A stretch of 64,000 nt of DNA from Piromyces finnis. Lineage: Eukaryota > Neocallimastigomycota > Neocallimastigomycetes > Neocallimastigales > Neocallimastigaceae. The notes beneath the pieces were generated by a model. The model was not told the origin of the DNA. It was given only the letters and a program-made list of their open reading frames with translations, and ran no database searches. The DNA lies in the NCBI GenBank assembly GCA_002104945.1, contig MCFH01000005.1, positions 1 through 64,000 of the forward strand. The letters are read 5' to 3'. The translations under genes and the position numbers were made by a program. Positions 35,897 to 52,918 of this stretch are shown piece after piece (the first letter of the stretch is position 1; every line of letters starts with the position of its first letter).

Positions 35897-36511
35897 TGAT
35901 ATTATATATATTTTATATATTTAAAAAAGTAAACGATTAAGGTCAAAATTGATAAAAAGCTGTTTGCTATTATATATAAAGGTTTCTTGCAAAGCATGAT
36001 ACTATCATCGTTATTTTTTCCCTTTTTTTATATATAAATAATAAAAAAAGAAAAAAGAAACTTAAAAACTTGATTGACTATAGTATACTAAAAATATTAT
36101 TATATATAAAAATTAATATTTTTCTTTATACATATTAATATAATTAATATATATATTTTAATTTTATTTTTAATTATATAGGTATAACAAAATATTTTTG
36201 ATTTTATCTTTTTCTTTTTAATTAACCATCATTTCAGAAATACTAGATTTAAAAAAGGGTTGAGGGTTAAAAAGAAGGTTATAATAAATAAATAATTAAA
36301 AAAAAAAAAGAGTTTAATAATCAATCCAAAATTCATTTATTATATATTATAATATTATTATAATATTTTGTTATCTGTTTATGTCTTCATTTAATAATTC
36401 CCTTGCTTATATAAATATAGAAAATGAAATATATATATGAGCTTTGTTAGATCCTTTTATATATATTATCTTTTTAATAAATAATTAATCTTTTTTTTTT
36501 TTTTGGTTTTC
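34820..36511. other. convergent AT-rich intergenic region
   Basis: It contains 3' ends of the SPP and SPF30 genes, poly-A and poly-T runs and a short (TTA)n array near 35865-35896. No gene was seen. Confidence 0.5.
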
Positions 36512-37264
36512 TTAATAAATATGCTTTTTTCTTTCAGAGAATTTGGTCATTGGTCTACCGGAACCAGAAAAACCAACCTTTCCATTATACTCTGTGGGTG
36601 TTTTAAATATACTAGAATTTCTTGAAATCTTTGAATTGCTTTTAGCAAATAAATTCCATGCCTTTTGCTTTTGTACCTGCTCTTGTTCTTTTTTACTAAT
36701 ATTAGCTTCCTTCTTCTTTTTTAACTTTTTCTTTTTTTCTGGATCAACAGCGTGAGGATTAGTTAATTCTGTTGATGGTGCAGCAATAATAGTAGAATAT
36801 GATCTCTTTTTATTATTAGAATCAGTTGATGGTGCTGGTGCAGTTTCTGCTTTTGAAATTATTTCTTTTATATCATTATCACTAACTATTTCTTCATTGC
36901 CATAACCATTGAATACAATTTGATATGAAGTTGGTGAAATTACATTTAATATAGTAGCTTCATAATATTGTTTATCTACAGACCATTTGGCCATAACTAC
37001 ACTTCCTTTTTCTAATTTTTTTTTGTTATGATTTTTGGTGTTTGTTTCTGATTGTGTATTAACATTTGAATGATGTTTACTACTACTTTCTGTACTTTGT
37101 TTTGAGTTTTCATTTGAAGATGCCTCTGTACTTGCTTTTAATAAATTAACAAGTTGTAATAAATCATCTCTTAATTTTTGTAATTCTGTATTTTCTGGAT
37201 CCTTTTCAATAGCTTCATTAACTTGATCTAATTGGAATTGGTAGGTTTCTAAATCCTCTGACAT
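36512..37264 (-). CDS. SPF30/SMNDC1-type splicing factor (Tudor domain)
   Basis: A single exon encodes 250 aa (human SMNDC1 is about 238). Residues 1-45 form a Leu/Glu/Asp-rich helix (LDQVNEAIEKDPEN...LRDDLLQLVNLL) typical of this family. A Ser/Asn-rich linker and a Tudor domain follow at about residues 84-140 (KGSVVMAKWSVDKQYYEATI, then YQIVFNGYGNEEIV), which binds symmetric dimethyl-arginine on Sm proteins. The C-terminal part is basic (EKKKKLKKKKEA) and ends in the conserved QKQKAWNLFAKS and KVGFSGSGRPMT blocks. SPF30 is nuclear and needed for assembly of the spliceosome from U4/U6.U5 tri-snRNP. The gene is convergent with SPP and divergent from the paxillin-like gene. Confidence 0.92.
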   Translation of the reverse strand: MSEDLETYQFQLDQVNEAIEKDPENTELQKLRDDLLQLVNLLKASTEASSNENSKQSTESSSKHHSNVNTQSETNTKNHNKKKLEKGSVVMAKWSVDKQYYEATILNVISPTSYQIVFNGYGNEEIVSDNDIKEIISKAETAPAPSTDSNNKKRSYSTIIAAPSTELTNPHAVDPEKKKKLKKKKEANISKKEQEQVQKQKAWNLFAKSNSKISRNSSIFKTPTEYNGKVGFSGSGRPMTKFSERKKHIY

Positions 37265-41005
<3,741 letters not shown>

Positions 41006-42479
41006 AATGAATGAATTAGGTATGTCTCAAAAGTGTTTGATAACATATTCATATATAAAAAAATAAAAAATGATAGCAATGATAAAAGCAAGCATATTAT
41101 TTATTGTTAAAGTTTCAATAATAAATCAATAATGAATATTTTATTAAACTTATATATATATAGATGCTCTTTTAAAGGAATTAAATGATCCAAGATCATC
41201 TTATTTCCCACGTAATCCAACCCCATCTACCCTTATTAACAACCCACAAGCTATTAATGAATATAATCAAAATATGGGAGGATCACCAATGTTTAACAAT
41301 ATGAGATACACTCAACAAGAACCTTCACCAGATCAATCTCCTTTAAAAGCACCAATTAAACCAAATATTAATCAATATCAACAACAACAAATGATGTCAC
41401 CAAGTCTTAGAAATCAACAACCATCAGGTATATAATATAATAATATATAATATATTATAACTAGAAACAAACTATTAATAAATATGATTAAATTTAAAAT
41501 AAAAGGAATGAAATTGCAACAAAATAATATGCCAAATATACCATATTCACCAAAAACAAATGTAAATAAATTAAACAGTCCAAATTTGAATTTTTTAAGT
41601 AGTCCAAACATAAATAAAAAATTAGAGGAAGAAAAAATTCAAAATAAGAGTCATAGTACTCCTAATTTATCTTCACCAGAAATGTCACCATTACCATATA
41701 ATAAACCAACAAATTCTACTCCAAGTTCAGGACAAAAGCAATCTAGAAAAATTGTTTGTGCTACTTGTAAAGGTCCAATTAAAGGTAAAGTTGTTTCATG
41801 TCTTGGTAAAACATGGCATCCAGAACATTTCATTTGTCAAGCTGGATGCAAGAAATTATTAGATCCAAACAGATTCTTTGAAAAAAATCATTTACCATGT
41901 TGTGAAAATTGTCATCGTGATTCATTTGTACCAAGATGTGCTTATTGTGGTGATGTCATCAATGAAAAATGTATTACTGCATTAGGTACTACCTGGCATA
42001 CAGACCATTTCTTCTGTTGTCAATGTGCTGTTCAATTCCCAGCTGGTAGTGGCTTCTTAGAAAAGGATGGTAAAGCTTATTGTGAAAGAGATTATTATCG
42101 TTTATTTGCTACTCGTTGTGGTAAATGCGGAGAAATTATTGTTGGTGAATATATTTCCGCTTTAGGAAAGGAATGGCATAATAAATGTTTCACTTGTAAG
42201 GAATGTGGTTGTTCTTTCCCAACAGAAAGTTTTTATGAATTTAAAGGTATGCCATATTGTGAAACTCATTATCACTTAAAGCGTGGTTCATTATGTTCAC
42301 GTTGTAATAAACCAATTGTTGGACGTTGTATTTCAGCATCTGGAAAGAAGTACCATCCAGATCACTTTACTTGTGTTAAATGTAATAAACTATTAGCAAC
42401 TGGAAATGTTGACGATGAATATAAAGAAGTTAATGGACATCCATTCTGTGGAAATTGTGCTTCAAGAATAAGATTCTAG
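41006..42479 (+). CDS. paxillin-like protein: LD motif plus four LIM domains
   Basis: The model is join(41006..41018, 41164..41427, 41506..42479), 416 aa. The first coding exon is only 13 nt, and the splice to exon 2 creates MNELDALLKELNDPR, a textbook N-terminal LD motif (LDxLLxxL) as in paxillin and leupaxin. A Pro/Ser/Asn/Gln-rich linker with several SP sites follows. Four zinc-binding LIM domains start at Cys177: CATCKGPIKG, CAYCGDVINE, CGKCGEIIVG and CSRCNKPIVG, each with the spaced Cys/His set. This layout is that of paxillin adaptor proteins, which link Rho/Rac signalling and actin at cortical sites; in yeasts Pxl1 acts at the contractile ring and polarity sites. Introns start GTATGT and GTATAT and end in TATAG and AAAAG. 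Confidence 0.92.
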
Positions 42480-43800
42480 GATTATTAGTTTTTTTTTTCA
42501 TATTAACTACTATTTCATATCATTGATAAAATAATTATTCTGATATAAGTTAATATATATAAATATAAATATTAAAAAATTTTATTAAATTTATTTTTCT
42601 ATAAGAAATAAATGATAAGGAACAAGAAAAGGAATAAAAATTTATTCAAAATGAATAAAATTCGTATCTTTAATTTTCTACCAGAAAAAAAATTAAAGAA
42701 ATTATAAATAATGAAAGTAATTCAAAGAAAGGAAAAAGAGGAATTGAATTTAACTTATTTTTTTCTATTATTATTACTTTTCATTGATAAAATCAAAAAA
42801 AAAAAAAAAAAAAAAAAAAAAGAAAAAAACATGCAGCAATAAAAAATCTTAGTATTATTTTTCAAGAAATGATATATTTATGTTTTAATATCAAACAATA
42901 ATAAATTATGAAAAAATAAGCAATAAATCTATCGTTTTAGCAACACTAAATATTAAAAAATATTATAAGGAAAAACAAATATAAATATCTATATTTAACA
43001 GTATAACTATCAGAGAAAACAACTAAATATTAAATTAAGAAGCAAAAATAAAAACAATACTAAATTGAATATAAAGAATATAAATAATAGATAAGACAAT
43101 TATTTTTTATAAATTTTTATAATTCATATACAATACAATACAGAAAATAATAAATAATAGAAAAGGTTTTATATTTATAAACTATTAATATATATATTTT
43201 TCTTTATTCAATCTATGTATAATATTAACACAAAAAAAAAAAAAAAAAAAAAAAATTAGAAATTAACTACTATTTCATTATAGAATTAAAAAAAAAATAT
43301 TTTTTTTTTTATTTGATTTAGATTATTTATTATATTTCATTAAAAAATAATCTATTATCAAAAGTAAATAAATAAATAAAGAAATTTTTTTAAAAAAAAA
43401 TAATTAAAAAATAAAATTTTGATTAATATATATATATATTTTTTTTTGAAACAAAAAAAAAAAATTATCTTTGGAAAAAAGTCGTTGTATCACTTTAAAT
43501 ATATTCTATATTTTATTATTATTTATATATATTACTATAATGTTGTATATTGTGTATTAAATACTTTAAAAAATATACATATTATATACATATTATTATG
43601 AGTATTATAATACTTAATACAATTAATAAAAAAAAAAAAAGGAAAATTAACAAAAGTCTAATATATGTATATTGTAAAAAAAAATAAATATTCAATTTAA
43701 TATAATAATAAAATTATAAAATTATATTAATATTTATACCACTATATAAAATTGTATATTAAGACGAGAAATAACGATAATAAAAATAAACTGATGTTAC
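42480..43800. other. convergent AT-rich intergenic region
   Basis: It lies between the 3' ends of the paxillin-like and metallophosphatase genes. Several poly-A tracts of 20 or more (near 42797 and 43232) are present. The Tyr/Ile-rich frame near 43419 has no coding character. Confidence 0.5.
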
Positions 43801-45761
43801 TTAATAACATCTACCATATAATGGTTGACATCCACTACCACAGTGTGAACTACTATTACTACACCAACCATATCTACTACAACATTCATTATTCCTACAT
43901 TTACCATAACTTGAACCACATCTATTGGAAGAGGAATAAGGGATAGAAGTAGTAATTACTTTCTTTGTAGTTGATTTTTTTGTGGTTGTTTTTTTAGTAG
44001 TTGATTTTTTTGTGGTGGTAGACTTTTTCAAAGTAGTAAAATATTTACATATACCATATTTAGTTTGACATCCTTTATCTACATCACAGTGATCATTACT
44101 TGTACTACACCAACCATATTTGCTACAACATTTACCACTAGGACATTTTCCATAGCTTGAACCACATCTATCATTAGTAGAAGTTTTGATGGTAGGATTA
44201 TTATTGTTAGTAGTAGTGGTAGTACTACCACTTCCACTGCTACTACCGCTTTTTTTAGCTTGATAAGCAGCAATTTTTTCACTTAAGAAACGAGAATCAA
44301 TTTTATCATAAGCGATATTTTTTGGATCATTATTTCTATAGATGGTAAAACTATCAAAAACAGAAGTACTTGAATTAATTCTTTTGAATTCACAATAAGA
44401 TTTTTTATTGTTACCACCAACATTGAATTTACAGAATAAACCTCCATATTTTTTTGCATTTTCTCCATTACTTCCTCTAGCATACTTTTTTATCCAATGT
44501 GAAAAGTTTTTATGCTTACCAGCTTCATCATATACTTCCCAACCACCAACAGCGTCTAAAATGTTAAGGGTAGCACCTTTACGAATTTGGACAATATTAC
44601 TTGGGGAATCATAGTCATAAGTGTCAATAACAGGTTTACTGAATTTGGACATAACATGTGTTCTAGCATATACATGATCATGTGCACTGAAAATTATTGC
44701 TCCTTGATTTTTACAATAGTCATAGAAATTTTCACCATCACCAGATACATAGTTTTTATTTTTTTGATATTTACCTGTATGATAATAATCATCATAATAA
44801 TGCCAAGCACAAATTTTCCAATCTTCTGAACTTTCAGATAAATATTTTTTTAAAAAGGCAAGTTGAGAACTTCTACTTTCTTCTTTACTAATACTAGGTG
44901 ATAAACCAACAATTCTCTATATGAATTCACAAATTATTAGAAATAAATAATAAATAATATATTATGAGTATCATATATTAATATTTTTCATATTGATGAA
45001 AAAGAATATAAATTAAAAAATATGAAATTGTTTATGCTAAAAAATAAGAATGTTGATGTTTCTATCTATTATAAATGAAAATAAAAAATTTTACTTACAA
45101 CATTATTATAAACACAAGACCACATAGTTTTATATTTTGAAAATACACATGATGTACCAGTGTTTTTTTTCATTTGATAATTGATATTACTAACATATCG
45201 ATGATATTTACTTTCCCCACATTCACCAGCATCTTCATGGTTACCTAAAATACCAAAAAATTTATATTTACGATTGCTACCTAAAATTTTTGTAAAATAA
45301 CTGTCAGGTTCACATTTGTAGTCATAGTCACCAAGATGTAATAGAGCATCAAAACTAGCCAAATTCATAACTTGTGAAGCTTCTTTTGTATAACCACTTT
45401 ATAAAATAATTTTAAAATAATATATGATATATACATTAATGAATAAAATGCCTTTTATTTTTTTTTTAAAAAAAAAAGAAAAATAATAATTGATCCTAAT
45501 ATTTATATTTCTTCTTCTTATTATTATTATTAACTAGAAATTATAATTAACTATTTTCATTTTATATTTATTATTATTAACAATAATTTCATCATTCTCA
45601 ATTACAACTTACGTATCACCAATAATCGCCATGGTAAATTCTTTTGCTCCATATTTAAAATTGTTTAATTCACTTTCAGAAATTTTTACACCCCGAGCAT
45701 TAGGTAATTGATTAATTGCAATTACTAGTAAATTAATAATGAAATTTCTATTGAACTTCAT
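43801..45761 (-). CDS. secreted metallophosphatase with two C-terminal CBM18 chitin-binding modules
   Basis: The model is complement(join(43801..44916, 45099..45396, 45613..45761)), 520 aa. Residues 1-23 resemble a signal peptide. The calcineurin-like metallophosphoesterase motifs occur in order: AIIGDT (Asp49), LHLGDYDY, GILGNHED, AWHYYDD and SAHDHVYAR, as in purple-acid-phosphatase-type enzymes. Two hevein-like modules sit at about 399-439 and 481-519, each with the eight-Cys pattern starting RCGSSYGKC and containing CCSKYGWC or CCSRYGWC. A Thr/Lys linker (TTTKK repeats) joins them, and a Ser/Thr/Gly linker precedes them. The enzyme is expected outside the cell or in the wall, hydrolysing phosphomonoesters while bound to chitin; the substrate is unknown. 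No dockerin is seen. A single structural question is whether the chitin is the fungus's own wall. Confidence 0.9.
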
Positions 45762-48219
45762 TTTTAATTATTTGTAAATTCTATATTTTTCAGATAATTA
45801 ATATAAACAATAACAAAATTTATTCACAAATAAAGATAGGTATATATACAATGTGTTATTATTTTTTAATTTTATTATTATAAATTCCAAATAATAATAA
45901 AATAATAAAAAGTTTAAAAATTCAAATATTTTTTCACCTTTATAAATGTCTCAAAATCTAAAACTATTTATTAATCCTTTTTTTTTTTTATTATTATATA
46001 TATTTAATTAAACTAATTTATTAGCTAATATATTATAATAATCTAAGAATTAAATGAAAAAAAAAACATTTTTAAAATGTTATAATAATATATGTTAAAT
46101 GTTATTTAATAATTTTCGTTTTATTTTTGAAATTATTAAAATGATATTATTGGTTTATTTGTTGCCGTAAATTAACTTTTATATTTAATATTACCAAAAA
46201 AGCACAAAAAACTCAAACATTATTTTGTCATACAATGTATACATAATATATGTTTTATAATGATTTTATTATGAATAAAGTTATGTAATATTAGCCAATA
46301 AAGTTTCATTTTCTAAATTAAAAAAAATAATTATTTTAAATTTATTTTTAATCTTTTATTTTTTTCGGAAATTCATTCTACATTTAAACGAACTATTTTT
46401 GTATTATTTCTACTATTTAAACTATAATTATTCTTATTTTTATGGAATATACCATTTAGAATACAAATAAGTAAAACGAAAATAGTATGAAAATCTCTAT
46501 TTATTTAATAAATAATATAAAGTTAAATTTTCAATAATTCAATACAAATGATTAAACTTATAATAATATAATGAATCCTAAGAACATAAATTATCTATTA
46601 TCCTTTTAATGAGAAAATATAACAATAATAAAGTATTAGATAAACTATACAATTAAATTCAATGTTTTAATATAATTATATATATTAGAATATAGCGAAT
46701 ATTTTAAACAATAATAAACCTTTTCTACTATATGTATCAATAGAAACGTAACATTTTTATCATACTTTTCACAAATCTAGAGAATTTATAATTTTATATT
46801 TTAATTGAAAAATTTTAAATTATGCAAAAAAAAAAGATAATAAAATAACATGTAAATATGTATTTCAATGATTTAAAAATATCATTAGTTCAACACAATA
46901 TGCGAATATAAGAATAATAATAATAATTATTATTATATATCTTATGAATTGAATTTAATTACATAATTATTAACAATAATTTATCTAAAATTTAATTATG
47001 TATAAATTTGAATTGAAAGCTAAAAAGTTGATGTAAATAGTATTAATATGCCAAGATGATTTTTATTTTATTTAAAGTATACAAATTATTATTATTTATT
47101 CATATTGATAATGAAAAGTATTCCAAAAAAAAAAAAAAGTTCTTATTCTTCTTTTTTAAATTTTTATTAATTTTTTAAAATTTAACTAGTTTTGTTACAC
47201 AAATTAAATCTAGAAAAAAAAAAAAGGATATTATACAATTTATTTAGATTCATAAAGCATTATATTATATTGATATTATAAGAAGATCCTATATTTTCTA
47301 ATTACTATAACCTACCTATATATGTTTATTTATAACTCATAAATATTCTTATTCTTATATTTTCATTATTTATTTGAGCAAAAATTAATTTAATTCAATT
47401 CAAAAAAAAAGTCTAAAGGTATTTATAATTAAAACACATGATATAAAAATATGATTCACATGATCTAATAGTAGGGTTAGAATATATTAGAATTTATTTA
47501 CTAATAATAATATAATTATACATTTTTATATCATTCTATATTTATTATTCATTATAAACTTTATTTATTAATATTATTTTTTTGTGATTGATAATGAGAA
47601 AAATGATGAAAAAGAAATTATTGGCTAATTTTTATGTAATTTAAAAAATAGTTTTTATCATCAAAAAATTTAAATAAATAAATTTTTTAAAATTTAAAAG
47701 TGTAGTAAATAATAAATAAATAAATAAATAAATAAATAAAAACAACATATATGATATATATAATAAATATATAATTAAATCATTATTGTTATTATTATAT
47801 TTTCTTTTTCTTTTTTATTTTATAAGTTGAAATTTAAAAGAAATAATAATAATAGTAATAGTATAAATTAAATAATATTTAGAAAAATAATAAATTATAT
47901 TAGATTTGTCAAAATATTCAACATTTTTTCATTTGGATAATTTAATTGTAAGATCTTTAATATACAAAAATAATAAAACGTTTTAAATTTTTATTATAAA
48001 TTTATTTAATTACCAAAATATTATTTATATTAAAATTAAAAATATCATTTATATTAGTATTAACAAGGTGTTTTCTTTCTTTCTTTTTTTTTTCTTTTTT
48101 ACTAATTAATTAATTAATAATTATTATCACAATTTTTTTTTTAAATTCAACATAATTAATTGTTTATTATTTTCATATTCATCATACTAAAAAGGCATAT
48201 ACATAATAAGCGAAATAAG
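45762..48219. other. 2.5-kb AT-rich divergent intergenic region
   Basis: This is the promoter region of the phosphatase and SEC12 genes. I see homopolymers, a short (AAAT)n run near 47710-47740 and nothing with coding character. Confidence 0.5.
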
Positions 48220-50824
48220 ATGGATAAAAAAGAAGTTCAACCAAAACCAATTAGTAAAAAGCCATTGAATTTTAATGTCTTAACCGTTGGTTATCCAGTA
48301 TTTTCATTGGCTTTTACTACAAAACATAGACTATTTATTGGTGGTGGTGGTGGTGTAAATCGTTCAGGGGTTAAAAATGTTATTGTAAGTTTCTTATCCA
48401 AATTTATATTATATTTAAATTTTTAGTATTTCATTTGTTAAAATAAATGAATGAGTAAATAAGTAATATTAAAAATGTTGGAAATAAATGGTATAAAAAA
48501 ATATTATTGAAACAAAAACAAATAGTATAAATAAAAATTTATGAGTATGAAAATAAAATATAAATTATAATGCTAACATATTAAAGTTTTCATAAATTGT
48601 TTTAAGAAGAATATCATAAAAATTTTAATTATTTAAATATTTTTCTTTTCCTTTTTAATAAATATATATTAAAATATGTAATAAATAAAAGTCACTTTAC
48701 GTGTTAAACCAAAGAACTTTAGAAGTTGTTCAAGCTATGGAACATATTCTACCTCAAGATGAAGATTCAGTAATGAGTATGTGCCTTCACCCAAAGGTAA
48801 ATTTCTAATATATATTTATTTTATGTTATGATCTAACAAAAAAAAAAAAAAAAAATTATATAATTAATATAATTTTAATTTATATAACTATAAATAGTCG
48901 AAATTTATTATTTGTGGTAAAAATGGAACAAATGAAGAAATATTAAATGGTGAAAATAAAAGTTTAAAGGTATATAGATTGGCTAGAACAAAGTAAGTAT
49001 AAAATTAATTTTTGTTTTAGTTAATGTTTATAATTGTTATTATCATATTATCATTATCATAAATATTTTAATAAAAACATTAAGTAAAATCTCATTTTAC
49101 TAACTGCTTATTTAATATATAATGAAATTATTTTAAAATATATAGTAGCGATGTTATGTCTGTTTGTAGCTCTGATAGTATGGATACATATAATCATAGC
49201 TCTTTAAGTTCATCATTTAATTCTTTACCATCTGCTGACAAGAATGATTATAGATTAGATTTCATTAGAGCAGCACGTGCTAGTGAAAGTAAAAATGTTT
49301 CAGAATATCAAGTAAGTGTTTCTATAATAGAAATATCTATTAATTATGATGCCTTCATAATTAGAAAATTAACATTTATTTATAATGTTATTTATATATA
49401 CCTTTTAAAATAGAAAATCACTGAATTTGACCATGAAGGTAGACATATTTTAACTGGTACTACAGACGGAACAGTAAGCTAATTCTTATTTTAGAAAATT
49501 TCTATTTAATTATAAATTATAGTTAATAATTAAGAAATGTTTTTTATTATTTAATAGTTTACTTTATTTGATTCTTCATTAAGAACAATCTTTACTAAAA
49601 CTTATAAAAATGATATCACTGATGCTCATTTTGATACCAAAGATGAAAAGGTTAACACATATAATTAATTTTTACATGTTTATATATATTAGTAATTAAT
49701 GAAACTAATTATTTCGAAAAAAATATTTATTCCTATTTCAATAGATTGTTGTTACCACTACAAAGAATGTTTATATATTAGATGTTATGGATGGTAGTTT
49801 AATTTGTGAAATTAATAACAAATCATTACCGGTTAGCGAAACCAGTAACTTTAGAGCTGCTAAGTAAGTGATTTTTTTTTATATAAAATGAAATAAAAAT
49901 TTAATCATGTTTTTTAATAGTTATACTTTTTTATATATAAATAATAAAGATTTGGATGTGGTTCTTCTGAAGGAATTTTATTTGTTATAGCAAATAGTTT
50001 AAAGAGAAATAAGACTTTTGTCTGTAAATACAATACAAAAAATTGGAAATTAATATCATGTAAGCAAGTACACAATAAACCAATTACTGCCTTTACTATA
50101 AGGTATTATTCACATATTAGTATTCATTAATAATAAAAATAAGAATAATATATTAAAATCACTATTATTGTTATTATAGTCCAAATGGTAAACTTTTAGG
50201 TTATGGTAGTGCTGATTTGAGCCTTGGTATACTAAGTACTGATAAATTAAAAACTCTTTCAAGAATAAAGGATGCTCATGGTCTTCCATGCACATGCATT
50301 CAATTTACTAGAGATTCAACTGTTATTGTTAGTGGTTCTGCTGATGGTACTTGTCGTATATCAAGAGTTGAAAAATATGATACAGGTAATATAATAATAT
50401 ATTATTATTGATATTATTATTGATTTTTAATATGGATATCAATTTAAGATACTTGATTTTAAACTTTTCTTATTTATATATTTAATATTAATTGTAATTA
50501 TGTAACTATACATGATTAGGTTCATCATTCTTAACATTCATTATTTTTGGTATGATTATAGCAGTTATTGCTGCATTATATTCACAATATACCGATGAAA
50601 TCTTAACACAAGTAGATAAATATTCAGGAATACTAAATGATTATTCTTATAAATACACTGGTAAATATTTACTTAATAATAAAAAATATGATAATTATGA
50701 TGAAGAATTATTCCCAGATGATGTCATTGAAAATATGGATAATTTAGAAAACAATGAATTATTTGAAGAAAATGATAATGCAAATATCCAAGAGATTGAA
50801 GAATTATTTACAGAATATCTTTAA
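48220..50824 (+). CDS. SEC12: Sec12/PREB-type guanine nucleotide exchange factor for Sar1
   Basis: Ten exons: join(48220..48384, 48692..48796, 48898..48992, 49146..49311, 49414..49473, 49558..49650, 49745..49863, 49950..50102, 50180..50385, 50520..50824), 488 aa; all phases close. The N-terminus has the family signature YPVFSLAF, then a GGGGG VNRSGVKN loop at 41-53, the K-loop region that contacts Sar1. Blade-like WD40 motifs follow (HEGRHILTGTTDGT, SPNGKLLGYGSADLS, DSTVIVSGSADGTCRI). One membrane segment near residues 391-408 (FLTFIIFGMIIAVIAALY) anchors it, and an acidic ~80-residue tail lies in the ER lumen. Sec12 loads Sar1 with GTP at ER exit sites to start COPII coat assembly. Most exons are 60-165 nt and introns are short. 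Confidence 0.92.
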
Positions 50825-51442
50825 TTATAAAATTAAAACTTTTTAATCTGTAAAATAATATCTTTTTTATATCACATTTCGTATATATTATTTTTTATTA
50901 CCCAATCTTAAAACTTAATTCAATTTATTCCATCACATTATTTTACCAGCTACTACAAAATGATAATCACTTTATTTTGTATTTTATTTTCTCTTTTATT
51001 TTCAATTTAATCAATGAAAATATATATAAATAAACACAAGCTAATCAACAAGACAATATTTTTTTTCGTTTCCTTTATTTTTATATATCTTCAAATAAAA
51101 TTATTTTAAATTAGAATTCTTATATAAAAATATAGAATGAAATGAAAATATATTGAAAAAAAAAAAAACATATAATTCAGATAATCGAAAGTATTTTATA
51201 TATAATATAGGTTAAACATTTAATTGTAATTTAGATATTACAGAATCAATAATAAACACTTATTTAATAAAATAATTTAGAAAGAGAAAGATCAAAACAT
51301 CTTTTTTTTTTTTTTTTAATATTTTCTATTTTATTTTATTAAATATCATGAAAGAATCTTTTAATTATAATTCTTTACGATACAAATATTTATATTTAAA
51401 TATATTTTCATTTAATTTTATTATGAATTATAATAAAAGAAT

Positions 51443-51480
<38 letters not shown>

Positions 51481-52918
51481 GAAAAAGAAAATTATATATA
51501 AAATAAATTAAGAAATCCTTTTTTTTTTTTCTCATTCATTAGTTAAGCAACAAATGAATAATGATAAAATTATAATTAAACTCACTATTCATAAACTATA
51601 ATTAATAGAAAAAATTATATTAAATATTGTCATAGATACAAGTAAACAAAACAAAAACGAAGAGTAATAATATTAATATATTAATATAGAATACAATAAA
51701 TTAAAATATATATAAATAATACAATAAAAAAAAAGTTATAAAAGAAAAATAAACTTCATTTATGTAATTGAAAATGAAAAATAAATAAAAATAACAAACA
51801 CATAAAAATATTAAAGGAAATGATAATAAAGTATAATCATTATTCTTAATATCATTCAATTAATATACACTTCAACTTTATAAGCAAAGAAACCTTAAAA
51901 ACATTTTTATAAAAAGAAAATTTTAAAGCAGGCTCAATTTTCTTTAAAATATCTTTTAATAAAAATATATTCTTTAGAAAAAAAAAAAATAATAAAAAAA
52001 AAAAAAAAAAACTATAGAAATTAAAGAGAAATAATATAAAATTAATATAATATTAATTTTCATAAATTCTTTATAAAAAGAATATTTTTTATTTCTTTTT
52101 TTTTTAAATTGAAAAATAATTCATCAATAAAAAATTAACAAATAAATGCATACAATAATTATTTATAGTATTTTTATTATAAACATAAACTAAATTTAAA
52201 AATAAAATAAAACAAATAACAAAACAAAACAAACAAAATAAATAAATAAAAAAAGAAAAGTAAATTAAATGTTTAACAATCTTATTAAAATAATATAAAA
52301 TTATTATATATAAAATAAAGAGTAGAAATAAAAAGAGTTATCATTTATATAGTAGAATAATAATGTGATATCTTATAGACTAAAGATGGAAGAAGTAATA
52401 AAAAAATAAATAAAATAAAAATTAATAATAATAATAAAAAACTAATACACATATTATATATGATTTTTTTTTTTATTATTATTATTATTTAAAATTAATT
52501 TAAAAAATGGAGTTGTTTATATTGTTATTTTTTTTTATATAATTTTACATTGTTTTGTTATTGTTCATAAATTTATTGTTAATGGAGACAATCAATACAT
52601 TTTTAACAAATTCACACGTACTAAATCAAAAGATATAGCCAATAAGAATAGAAGGTGGTATCATTACCTAAATAAATAAAGAAAAATAAGGAATAAAAGA
52701 AAGCTTTCAATTTAAAAGGTAAGGCTATTTTAAATTTTTAAAAAAAAAGAAAGATATTTATTTACTTTTATCTTTTTAATATATATTTTATTATATAATA
52801 AGTTTTTAATATATATTTCATACTTCATTATTATTTATTATAAATATGCTTTATTTAAAATTAAATGTATATATATTAAATGAATAAATATTAAAATATT
52901 GATAATAAAAGATTAATA
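50825..52918. other. AT-rich intergenic region
   Basis: It holds a 30-plus A tract near 51445-51478, other A-rich tracts, and no supported gene. It separates SEC12 from the esterase pair on the same strand. Confidence 0.5.
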
